Shown here piece by piece: positions 23,563 to 30,886 of a DNA stretch of 64,000 bases. How positions within the stretch are numbered: position 1 is the first letter of the stretch; each line of letters opens with the position of its first letter. Where the stretch lies: NCBI GenBank assembly GCA_017399765.1, contig JAFQBH010000024.1, positions 1 to 64,000 on the forward strand, written 5' to 3'. The notes under the pieces are model-generated. The model saw only the letters and a program-made list of their open reading frames with translations, was not told where the DNA came from and made no database searches. Made by a program: the position numbers and the translations under genes. The stretch comes from Oscillospiraceae bacterium. GTDB taxonomy: Bacteria > Bacillota > Clostridia > Oscillospirales > Ruminococcaceae.

Positions 23563-24791
23563 TTCTCCCCTTCTTTTGTGTAAATTAAAGCGACTTCGCC
23601 GCGGTTTTTCCAGATTGTTAGCCAACAGAAAACCATTGTCGAAGCACCGCAAAGAGTTATGCAGATTCTGTAATCAAGAATTTCGCCAAGAGCGCCAACA
23701 ATAAGTCCCAGCAAAGCGGAAACAGCAAAATAGAGCATATCTTCGAAAGCGTTTAATCTTGCTCTAAGTTCGTCCGGAATATATGTCTGAACAGCCGCTT
23801 CGCGCATTGTTGCGCTGTTTATTCCAAGGAATCCGCAGATTCCTCTGTTGATGAGCATAAGCGGATATGGAATCCAAAGCAAAACCATATCCATTGTTTC
23901 ATAAATCATATAAACCATAAAGGCAAAGGAAAAACGCTTTTCCGATTTTATTTTAACTTTATATGCAAAAGTTCCGCCTATACTTCTTCCAATAAATTCC
24001 GCCGCGGAAAAAAGCGAATACATGGCCGCGGTCATTCCTGCCGCAGTGCTGAAAAACGCAACCAAAAGTGGATTATATCCGTTTCCAACACCATTGGTGA
24101 AAGCCATATAGGAATAGATACTCCGCAGACCTTTTTCTTTTTTAAGATATTCCGCCGCTTCTGCAATATCGTTTTTCCACATTGAAAAAGTATAAATTTC
24201 GTCCTGAAGGCGGTTTTTCTCGTTTATTTTTATTCCGCTTTCAATAATTGCCGCAAGAACCGAAAGAAAGCCTTGCAGTATGAGCATCATTCCGACGCCT
24301 ATCGTTCCATAAAGAAACGCCGCAACGGGCATCATCAGTACCCTGAGCACCGGATATAACATTCCGAGCACGGAATATCCCTTTTGCTCCAATCCTTCCG
24401 GAATAAGGTTCGGATATATGCTGTTATAGGCAAGTTCATCAAATGTCTGAAGACTTGATACAAGAAGCGAGAAGCCGAGATATCCCACATAGCTGAATTC
24501 AAAATTAAGCAGATAAAAACCAGCCGCCGAATAACAGATTCCGTTGAGCAAATCTCCGCCCACCAGAAAAGGTTTTCTCGGAAGTCTGTCCATCCAGGGT
24601 GCCGCAAAAAACGGGATAACAAATGCGGGAACAAAAGCCAAAGCCGCAGTAAGAGCCGCCGCAAAAGTGCTCTTCGTTTCCTCAAAAACAAGAAACGAAA
24701 GAGCAAAATTTCCTGCAACTCCGCCCATTGCTCCAAAAGTCGTTGCGACGATTATCAAAGTGAAATTTTTTGTCCAAAGTTTTTTTGCCAT
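23559..24791 (-). CDS. MFS transporter
   Basis: This 410-residue major facilitator protein has about 12 hydrophobic helices, the loop motif DRLPRKPFLVGGD between helices 2 and 3, and a central cytoplasmic loop rich in charged residues (KNDIAEAAEYLKKEKGLR). The family exports or imports small molecules by proton coupling; efflux is likely but unproven. The start is ATG at 24791 with GGAGGTG upstream. It lies about 110 bases downstream of an XRE/TPR regulator on the same strand, separated by a hairpin, so the regulator may control it. It ends tail to tail with the SpoIID gene. Confidence 0.85.
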   Translation of the reverse strand: MAKKLWTKNFTLIIVATTFGAMGGVAGNFALSFLVFEETKSTFAAALTAALAFVPAFVIPFFAAPWMDRLPRKPFLVGGDLLNGICYSAAGFYLLNFEFSYVGYLGFSLLVSSLQTFDELAYNSIYPNLIPEGLEQKGYSVLGMLYPVLRVLMMPVAAFLYGTIGVGMMLILQGFLSVLAAIIESGIKINEKNRLQDEIYTFSMWKNDIAEAAEYLKKEKGLRSIYSYMAFTNGVGNGYNPLLVAFFSTAAGMTAAMYSLFSAAEFIGRSIGGTFAYKVKIKSEKRFSFAFMVYMIYETMDMVLLWIPYPLMLINRGICGFLGINSATMREAAVQTYIPDELRARLNAFEDMLYFAVSALLGLIVGALGEILDYRICITLCGASTMVFCWLTIWKNRGEVALIYTKEGEN

Positions 24792-24840
24792 TTTCTTCAC
24801 CTCCATGATAAAATCATATCATGAATTTTAAACAAAATAA

Positions 24841-24881
24841 ATCCGGTTGTTTTGGGAAAATCCTTCTCAAAACAACCGGAT
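24841..24881 (-). terminator. Hairpin between XRE/TPR regulator and MFS gene
   Basis: The arms ATCCGGTTGTTTTG and CAAAACAACCGGAT pair perfectly around a 13-base loop. The T-rich tract after it on the minus strand is interrupted, so termination may be partial and allow some read-through into the MFS gene. Confidence 0.7.
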
Positions 24882-24902
24882 AAACGTCTTTTATTTAAAA
24901 CT

Positions 24903-26039
24903 TTAAGGAAAATCGCAAACAAGACGGAACGCCTTGCCATATTCTCTGTTGGCTTTATACCATTCAAGCACCCACGGAAGATGGAATTTCGCGTAGCCTA
25001 TTGGCATTTCCTTTCTGCATTTTTCAAAATGCCCAAGAAGCAATTTTCCGTAATCCGCGTTTGAAAGATAATCTTCATTCTCAAGGCGGAATTTTATTAT
25101 TTCGCAGGCTTCATCCGCAATTTTTTTAAGTTCCTCCGTTTCCGCTTTCGCGTCTTTTTCCTTTTCAATTGCCAAAAGAGCTTCTTCCCTTCTTCCAAGT
25201 TTTTCACAGCAAACTGCAAGCTTATGAAGGCTTGGGGCAGAAGGCTCAGAAAGATTGGAAAAATAATCATAAGCGCCGGAAAAATCTCCCGCTTCAATTT
25301 TTGTTGCGGCAAAATTATAATCCACCGTTGAAATCAAATCCGGTTCCGAAAGTTCCGCGGCAATTCTTTTCGCTATTTTACCATGCCGCTTCATTGATTC
25401 GATATCGCAGATGTTGCTGTAGCAATTTGTAATATAAAGCTTTGAAAAAAGCATCACCCTTGTTCTTCCTTCTTCGGAAGCAAGGCTGTAAGCTCTTTGG
25501 AGATTTTCAAGCGCCTTTGCGTTATCGCCTTTCACATAGTCAGAAACTCCCGCCCTGAAAAACATATATGAGCAGGGAAAAAGCTTTGTTGCTTCTTCGA
25601 AATTTCCTCCATAAAGCCTTTGAAGCGAAAGCCCTCGCTGATCCATAAAAATCTCAAATTTTTCATCAACCGGCTTTGTTTCCTCTTCGCCGAAAATTTT
25701 GAGAAGCATAATGTCAACCCCGAAAGGGCTGTTTTCCAGAAAGGAATAGTTTCTTTTAAAAATCGAAAGGAAATTAAAACATCTGTCCCAATCGGCAGAA
25801 AAAACCGCTTCATACCAATCTTCAACAAATTTCTTTCCTTCCAAAAGGAGTTTTTCATCAGTCACCCAATCTATTCCAAGCCTTTCAAAAAGCGCGGAAA
25901 TAATTTCTTCGGAAGCTTCCGCCTTTCCCTGTTCTATTTTTGAAAGATAGGAAACGGCACAAATTCCTTTACAAAGCCCTTCCTGGCTCCAGTTTTTCAA
26001 AAGGCGTTCCCTTTTAATCAAAAAACCCGGATAGTTCAT
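24903..26039 (-). CDS. XRE-family regulator with C-terminal TPR-like repeats
   Basis: This protein of about 378 residues has an N-terminal helix-turn-helix (RERLLKNWSQEGLCKGICAV, then SYLSKIEQGKAEAS, about residues 10-45). A long helical C-terminal region follows, with paired-helix patterns such as GDNAKALENLQRAYSLA and GDFSGAYDYFSNL that look like tetratricopeptide repeats. This is the architecture of RRNPP-type peptide-sensing regulators (PlcR, Rgg and Rap relatives) and of other XRE-TPR proteins. No signal peptide gene is visible next to it. The start at 26039 gives MNYPGFLIKRERLL; the upstream AAAGGCGG is modest. The MFS gene downstream is its most likely target. Confidence 0.75.
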   Translation of the reverse strand: MNYPGFLIKRERLLKNWSQEGLCKGICAVSYLSKIEQGKAEASEEIISALFERLGIDWVTDEKLLLEGKKFVEDWYEAVFSADWDRCFNFLSIFKRNYSFLENSPFGVDIMLLKIFGEEETKPVDEKFEIFMDQRGLSLQRLYGGNFEEATKLFPCSYMFFRAGVSDYVKGDNAKALENLQRAYSLASEEGRTRVMLFSKLYITNCYSNICDIESMKRHGKIAKRIAAELSEPDLISTVDYNFAATKIEAGDFSGAYDYFSNLSEPSAPSLHKLAVCCEKLGRREEALLAIEKEKDAKAETEELKKIADEACEIIKFRLENEDYLSNADYGKLLLGHFEKCRKEMPIGYAKFHLPWVLEWYKANREYGKAFRLVCDFP

Positions 26040-26098
26040 TTTTCCAAACCACCGCCTTTCCCTAAAAAAGAATATCATCTTTTCCTTTCAAAGTAAAG

Positions 26099-26126
26099 AA
26101 AAAAGGCGGCCTTTCGGCCGCCTTTT
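26099..26126 (-). terminator. Terminator after ECF S-component gene
   Basis: The stem AAAAGGCGGCC / GGCCGCCTTTT is followed by T6 on the minus strand. Confidence 0.92.
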
Positions 26127-26144
26127 ATTTACAGTTTGTATAAT

Positions 26145-26711
26145 TTATCTTCCTCTATACGCTCTGTCGAGAGCTTTTTTGCAAACCGGAGCAAGAATTA
26201 CCGAAACAACAACCGCAAAAACCGCATTTATTCCGGAAGTAATGAACTTTGTTCCGCAGGCAACCAAAGCCGCATGAACTTCGCTTCCCTCAAGAAGAAG
26301 GGTAACAAAGGATTTTCCGAGATGGAGAACAAGATATGTTCCCGCGCCGCAAATTGCCGCAACAATATTCTGCTTCGTTTTTGTTCCGTCGTTTCCGCCG
26401 ATTTTTGAAACCCAGCCGCAAACGAAGGACATAAGGAAAAAGTTTATGAAAGTAGTCGGGGCGCTTGCAACAAAAGCAGGGTTAGTGAGATCGAACATTG
26501 CGGAACCGATTCCGGAAGCAAGACCGCCTTTTAATTTTCCGAAAAGCAGTGCGCCCAAAAGGCAGACCGCATTTCCCATTTTGAACTGGGTGGGACCTGC
26601 GGGAGTCGGGATCGGACCGATTTTAAGAAAATATGACGCAACAAAAACCAAAGCCGCAAGAACGCCGATTTCCGCAAGATCTCTTACGGTAAATTTTTTC
26701 TGATTTATCAA
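26145..26711 (-). CDS. ECF transporter S component (substrate unknown)
   Basis: This small membrane protein of 188 residues has six hydrophobic helices. The pattern RDLAEIGVLAALVFVASYFL, then GNAVCLLGALLFGKLKGGLASGIG, then FINFFLMSFVCGWV fits the substrate-binding subunits of energy-coupling factor transporters. It would pair with EcfA1-EcfA2-EcfT encoded at 55768-58316 (group II, shared module). No riboswitch is seen upstream, so the vitamin or other ligand cannot be assigned. The TTG start at 26711 follows GGAGG. It has its own promoter and terminator. Confidence 0.85.
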   Translation of the reverse strand: MINQKKFTVRDLAEIGVLAALVFVASYFLKIGPIPTPAGPTQFKMGNAVCLLGALLFGKLKGGLASGIGSAMFDLTNPAFVASAPTTFINFFLMSFVCGWVSKIGGNDGTKTKQNIVAAICGAGTYLVLHLGKSFVTLLLEGSEVHAALVACGTKFITSGINAVFAVVVSVILAPVCKKALDRAYRGR

Positions 26712-26745
26712 TGTTTCCGCCTCCGATGTTTTAAAATCTGTACAA

Positions 26746-26774
26746 ATTATATTCCGTTTTTTCGGTTTTCACAA
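26746..26774 (-). promoter_or_regulatory. Promoter of ECF S-component gene
   Basis: On the minus strand TTGTGA (26769-26774), 17 bp and TATAAT (26746-26751) leave a leader of only about 30 bases, too short for a known riboswitch. Confidence 0.7.
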
Positions 26775-26779
26775 ATTTC

Positions 26780-27090
26780 CGGTTTTTCTGTTTTGCTCTT
26801 TATGTTTTGTATAAAATATCCACCGAAAGATATTTTTTCCGCCGCCTCTTTGTGGTTTTGAACAAAGCTTTTCCGGTGGTTTTCCGGGAAGAAATCCGCC
26901 TTTTGGCAAAAGCAACAAACAAAGGCTGAAGATAAGCTTTTCGGGTAGTCAAATTGTAAAAACTTTAAAGCAAAAGGTAATTTTGCACAACTGCGGCTTT
27001 TTCAAAATGCAATCATTATTATAAAAATTTAACATTAATTTATCCAAAAAAATCCGCCTTTGAACAAACTGACGAAGTCGCCCTTTTTTT
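26780..27090. other. 310-base intergenic stretch with predicted pairing, no gene
   Basis: No frame with a ribosome site is seen here. CCACCG (from 26820) can pair with CGGTGG (to about 26882), enclosing a smaller stem CTTTGT / ACAAAG. A second GC-rich part with GCCTTTTGGC follows. The rest is AT-rich and leads to the pgk promoter. A small RNA on either strand is possible, but no class was recognised. Confidence 0.35.
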
Positions 27091-27091
27091 C

Positions 27092-27120
27092 TTGAAAAAT
27101 ATATGATTTTATTATATATT
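27092..27120 (+). promoter_or_regulatory. Promoter of pgk-tpiA-gpmI
   Basis: TTGAAA (27092-27097), 17 bp and TATATT (27115-27120) give a leader of about 60 bases before pgk. Confidence 0.65.
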
Positions 27121-27189
27121 TAATATGAAGTAATTTGGCTTCAGTTTTAACGTTTTTAATTAAATTTTCCATAGAAAGGATGCTTTTCC

Positions 27190-28380
27190 ATGAACACCGC
27201 AAACAAAATGTCCGTAAAAGACATCGACGTAGCCGGCAAAAAAGTTCTTGTCCGCTGCGATTTCAACGTACCGCTTAAAGAAGGCGTTATCACCAACGAC
27301 AAAAGAATCGTTGCCGCCCTTCCCACTATCAAATATCTTAAAGAAAACGGCGCAAAAGTAATTCTCTGCTCCCATCTCGGCCGTCCGAAAGGCGAATGGC
27401 TTCCGGAATTTTCTCTTGCTCCCGTTGCAAAAAGACTTTCCGAACTTCTTGAATGCGAAGTAAGAATGAGCAAAGACGTTATCGGTGAAGACGCAAAAAA
27501 TATCTCCGCAACCATTAAAGAAGGCGAAGTCGCCCTTCTCGAAAACGTTCGTTATTATAAAGAAGAAACCAAAAACGTTCCCGAATTCGCAAAAGAACTT
27601 GCTTCCCTTGCAGAAATTTTCGTAAACGACGCTTTCGGCACCGCTCACAGAGCACACGCTTCCACCACCGGCGTTGCAGATTACATCCCCGCAGTCTGCG
27701 GTTTCCTTATCCAGAAAGAAATCGACGTTATGGGCAAGGCTCTTGATAACCCCGTTCGTCCTTTTGTTGCGGTTCTCGGCGGCGCAAAAGTTTCCGACAA
27801 AATCGGCGTAATCACCAACCTTCTTGAAAAAGTTGATACCCTTATCGTCGGCGGCGCAATGGCTTATACTTTCCTCAAAGCTGAAGGCCACAACGTCGGC
27901 ATTTCCCTTTGCGAAGAAGACAAACTCGAACTCGCTTGTGAACTTCTTGCAAAAGCAAAAGAAAAAGGCGTTTCTCTCCTTCTTCCCGTTGACCACATTG
28001 CAGCAGACAAATTTGATGAAAACGCAGAGCCCGTTGCTGTTGAAGGCAAAGACATTCCCGATGGTCTTATGGGTATGGACATTGGTCCCAAATCCGTGGA
28101 ACTCTTCAAAGAAGCTGTTAAAAACGCAAAAACCGTTATCTGGAACGGACCTATGGGCGTTTTTGAATTCAAAAACTTCGCCGGCGGCACTTTTGCTGTT
28201 GCGGAAGCAATTGCAGAAACCGACTGCATCTCCATCATCGGCGGCGGCGACTCTGTTGCAGCAGTAACCAAACTCGGCTTTGCTGACAAGATGACTCACA
28301 TTTCCACCGGCGGCGGCGCTTCCCTCGAATTCCTCGAAGGCCTTGAGCTCCCCGGCATTGCAGCTCTTAACGAGAAATAA
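27190..28380 (+). CDS. pgk: Phosphoglycerate kinase
   Basis: This 396-residue glycolytic enzyme transfers phosphate from 1,3-bisphosphoglycerate to ADP in the cytoplasm. Family signatures are [13 protein letters not shown] near the N-terminus, [39 protein letters not shown] and the nucleotide loop [11 protein letters not shown], ending in [13 protein letters not shown]. It is full length, with a few extra N-terminal residues. ATG at 27190 has AGAAAGGA upstream. It is first in the operon pgk-tpiA-gpmI. A pair of REP-like palindromes separates it from tpiA and could affect relative expression. Confidence 0.98.
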   Translation: MNTANKMSVKDIDVAGKKVLVRCDFNVPLKEGVITNDKRIVAALPTIKYLKENGAKVILCSHLGRPKGEWLPEFSLAPVAKRLSELLECEVRMSKDVIGEDAKNISATIKEGEVALLENVRYYKEETKNVPEFAKELASLAEIFVNDAFGTAHRAHASTTGVADYIPAVCGFLIQKEIDVMGKALDNPVRPFVAVLGGAKVSDKIGVITNLLEKVDTLIVGGAMAYTFLKAEGHNVGISLCEEDKLELACELLAKAKEKGVSLLLPVDHIAADKFDENAEPVAVEGKDIPDGLMGMDIGPKSVELFKEAVKNAKTVIWNGPMGVFEFKNFAGGTFAVAEAIAETDCISIIGGGDSVAAVTKLGFADKMTHISTGGGASLEFLEGLELPGIAALNEK

Positions 28381-28385
28381 TAATT

Positions 28386-28498
28386 GCCTCCCTTGCCTAA
28401 AGGGAGGGGGACCGTTGCCGTATGGCACGGTGGAGGGATTATTTTATGATGAATCCCCTCGCCACAATGTGGCCCTCTCCCCTTTAACAAGGGGCGCT
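28386..28498. repeat. Pair of REP-like palindromic units in inverted orientation
   Basis: Unit one (28386-28440) reads CTCCCTTGCCTAAAGGGAG, a GC hairpin, then GGAGGGATT. Unit two (28451-28498) has the reverse order, AATCCCCTC, a hairpin, then CTCCCCTTT..AAGGGG. The two are related as inverted copies of one pattern, and a relative occurs at 44690-44735. This is the layout of interspersed extragenic palindromes. It lies inside the pgk-tpiA operon and has no coding content. Confidence 0.75.
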
Positions 28499-28517
28499 TA
28501 TTGAAAGGACGATATCT

Positions 28518-29285
28518 ATGAACAAATCCAAACGCGCCGCTGTTATTGCCGGCAACTGGAAAATGAACAAAACCCGCGCGGAAGCAAAAGCTCTTATCGA
28601 AGAACTCCTTCCCCTTGTTAAAGAAGCAGACTGCAAAGTTGTTGTCTGCACTCCCTTCCTCGATCTTGAAACCGCAGTTAACGCAACCTCCGGTTCCAAC
28701 GTAAAAGTCGGCGCACAGAACTGCCATTGGGCACCTTCCGGCGCTTTCACCGGCGAAATCCCCGCTTCCATGATCAAAGAAGTCGGCGCCGATTACGTTA
28801 TCATCGGCCACAGCGAAAGAAGACAGTATTTCGGCGAAACCGACGAAACCGTTAACGAAAGAACCCGCGCCGCTCTTGATGAAGGCCTTACCGTAATCCT
28901 TTGCTGCGGCGAACTTCTTAACGAACGCGAACAGGGAATTATGGAAGAAGTTGTCGGAAAACAGCTTAAAGTTGCCCTCGGCGGCGTTTCCGAAGACGAA
29001 CTTAAAAATATCATCATCGCTTACGAACCCGTCTGGGCAATCGGAACCGGCGTTACCGCAACCGCAGACCAGGCAGAAGAAGCCTGCGCATTCATCCGCA
29101 GACTTATCGCAAAACTCTATTCCGAAGAAGCAGCTGAAGCTATCACCATTCAGTACGGCGGAAGCATGAACGCAAAGAACGCCGCTGAACTTCTTTCCAA
29201 AGAGGATGTTGACGGCGGACTTATCGGCGGCGCATCTCTTAAAGCTCCGGATTTTGCGGCAATCGTTGCGGCTGCTTCCGTATAA
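28518..29285 (+). CDS. tpiA: Triosephosphate isomerase
   Basis: This 255-residue TIM barrel interconverts dihydroxyacetone phosphate and glyceraldehyde-3-phosphate. Active-site residues are in IAGNWKMNK (lysine), IIGHSERRQYFGE (histidine) and AYEPVWAIGTG (general-base glutamate). The phosphate-gripping segment is IQYGGSMNAKNA. All key residues are present. ATG at 28518 follows GAAAGGA. It is the second gene of the glycolytic operon and lies 9 bases before gpmI. Confidence 0.98.
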   Translation: MNKSKRAAVIAGNWKMNKTRAEAKALIEELLPLVKEADCKVVVCTPFLDLETAVNATSGSNVKVGAQNCHWAPSGAFTGEIPASMIKEVGADYVIIGHSERRQYFGETDETVNERTRAALDEGLTVILCCGELLNEREQGIMEEVVGKQLKVALGGVSEDELKNIIIAYEPVWAIGTGVTATADQAEEACAFIRRLIAKLYSEEAAEAITIQYGGSMNAKNAAELLSKEDVDGGLIGGASLKAPDFAAIVAAASV

Positions 29286-29294
29286 GGAGATTTT

Positions 29295-30800
29295 ATGAAA
29301 CCACTTGTTTTAATGATACTCGACGGTTTCGGCTATAACGAAAGCGATTACGGAAACGCGATCCGCGCCGCAAAAATGCCGAACCTTGATAAAATTAAAG
29401 AAACCTGCCCAAAAACCATAATCGGTGCTTCCGGTCTTGATGTCGGTCTTCCGGACGGACAGATGGGCAACTCCGAAGTCGGTCACACCAACATCGGCGC
29501 AGGCAGAATTGTTTACCAGCCCCTTATGAGAATCACCAATGCGGTTCGCGACGGCAGCTTTTATAAAAACGAATCCCTTTGCTCCGCAATGGAAAACTGC
29601 AAAAATAATGATTCCGCCCTCCATATCCTCGGACTTCTTTCCGACGGCGGCGTTCACAGCCACCTTGAACACATCTTCGGACTTATCGATATGGCAAAGG
29701 AAAACGGTCTTTCAAAAGTTTATCTCCATTGCTTCATGGACGGAAGGGACGTTCCTCCCTCCTCCGGAAAAAGCTATGTTGAAAAACTCGAAGCAAAACT
29801 TTCCGAAACCGGCATCGGTAAAATCGCTTCCGTAGGCGGCCGTTATTATGGCATGGACCGCGACAAGCGCTGGGACCGCGTTGAGCGCCATTATAAAGCT
29901 CTTGTCCTCGGTGATGCTCCTTTTGAAGAAAACGCCGCAGAAGCCGTTCAGCGCAGTTATGATGAAGGAATCACCGATGAATTCATCGTTCCTTTCATCT
30001 GCGAAAAAGACGCCGGAATCAAAGACGGCGACTCCGTTATTTTTGCAAACTTCCGCCCGGACAGAGCAAGAGAAATGACCCGCGCTATCGTTGACGAGGA
30101 ATTTTCCGGTTTCGAAAGAACCGCAAAAAAAGTCTGCTACGTCTGCATGGCGCAGTATGACGAAACCCTCGAAAATGTAAAAGTTGCGTTCCCGCCCCTT
30201 GTTCTTGAAGATACCTTCGGCGAATACATTGCAAAAAAAGGTCTTAAACAGCTCCGCATTGCGGAAACCGAAAAATATGCCCACGTAACTTTCTTCTTCA
30301 ACGGCGGCGTTGAAGCTTGCTATGAAAACGAGGACCGCGACCTTATCGCTTCCCCGAACGTTGCAACTTATGACCTTCAGCCGGAAATGAGCGCATATCT
30401 CGTTACCGAAAAGCTTCTTGAAGAACTCGACAAAAACGAGCACGATGTAATCATTCTCAACTATGCAAACACCGATATGGTCGGCCACACCGGCGTTTTC
30501 TCCGCCGCTGTTGCCGCCTGTGAAGCAGTTGACGAATGCCTCGGCAAAGTTTGCGAAAAGGTAAAGGAACTTGGCGGAACGGTTCTTATAACCGCCGACC
30601 ACGGCAACGCAGACGTTATGCTTGCAAAGGACGGAACTCCTTTCACCGCCCACAGCACCAACCCCGTTCCTTTTATCGTTTTCAACCACGAATGTGAACT
30701 TCGTGAGCACGGCGTGCTCGCAGACATTGCTCCCACCATGCTCAAACTTCTCGGACTTCCCCAGCCCGAAAGCATGACCGGAAAAAGCATTATTCTCTAA
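29295..30800 (+). CDS. gpmI: 2,3-bisphosphoglycerate-independent phosphoglycerate mutase
   Basis: This 501-residue di-manganese enzyme of the alkaline phosphatase superfamily converts 3- to 2-phosphoglycerate. The metal-binding start MILDGFGYNESDYGNA and the serine nucleophile in QMGNSEVGHTNIGAGR are present. So are MDGRDVPPSSG, RDKRWDR, FRPDRAREMTR, and the second metal cluster NYANTDMVGHTG and TADHGNADVM. Length and motifs match GpmI. A GAGCACGGCGTGCTC palindrome occurs inside its coding region at about 30705-30719. It is the last gene of pgk-tpiA-gpmI, followed by two consecutive hairpins. Confidence 0.98.
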   Translation: MKPLVLMILDGFGYNESDYGNAIRAAKMPNLDKIKETCPKTIIGASGLDVGLPDGQMGNSEVGHTNIGAGRIVYQPLMRITNAVRDGSFYKNESLCSAMENCKNNDSALHILGLLSDGGVHSHLEHIFGLIDMAKENGLSKVYLHCFMDGRDVPPSSGKSYVEKLEAKLSETGIGKIASVGGRYYGMDRDKRWDRVERHYKALVLGDAPFEENAAEAVQRSYDEGITDEFIVPFICEKDAGIKDGDSVIFANFRPDRAREMTRAIVDEEFSGFERTAKKVCYVCMAQYDETLENVKVAFPPLVLEDTFGEYIAKKGLKQLRIAETEKYAHVTFFFNGGVEACYENEDRDLIASPNVATYDLQPEMSAYLVTEKLLEELDKNEHDVIILNYANTDMVGHTGVFSAAVAACEAVDECLGKVCEKVKELGGTVLITADHGNADVMLAKDGTPFTAHSTNPVPFIVFNHECELREHGVLADIAPTMLKLLGLPQPESMTGKSIIL

Positions 30801-30810
30801 AAAAACAAAA

Positions 30811-30842
30811 TTGCACCTGCCCTTTTGGGCAGGTGCTTTTGT
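30811..30842 (+). terminator. Terminator after gpmI
   Basis: The stem GCACCTGCCC / GGGCAGGTGC with a 4-base loop is followed by TTTTGTTT. Confidence 0.92.
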
Positions 30843-30846
30843 TTAT

Positions 30847-30884
30847 AAAAAACTCCCGTGCTCAAATGAGCACGGGAGTTTTGT
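30847..30884. terminator. Bidirectional terminator, GTGCTC palindrome copy 4
   Basis: The arms AAACTCCCGTGCTCA and TGAGCACGGGAGTTT lie directly behind the first gpmI terminator and serve the convergent CinA-sortase-SpoIID gene. Confidence 0.9.
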
Positions 30885-30886
30885 TT

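Noticed and set aside
26712-26780. Possible riboswitch before the ECF S-component gene
   Set aside because: The promoter leaves only about 30 bases of leader, too short for any known vitamin riboswitch.
28296-28811. A frame across the REP-like pair on the minus strand
   Set aside because: It joins repeat DNA to antisense parts of pgk and tpiA; this is the usual spurious call over such repeats.
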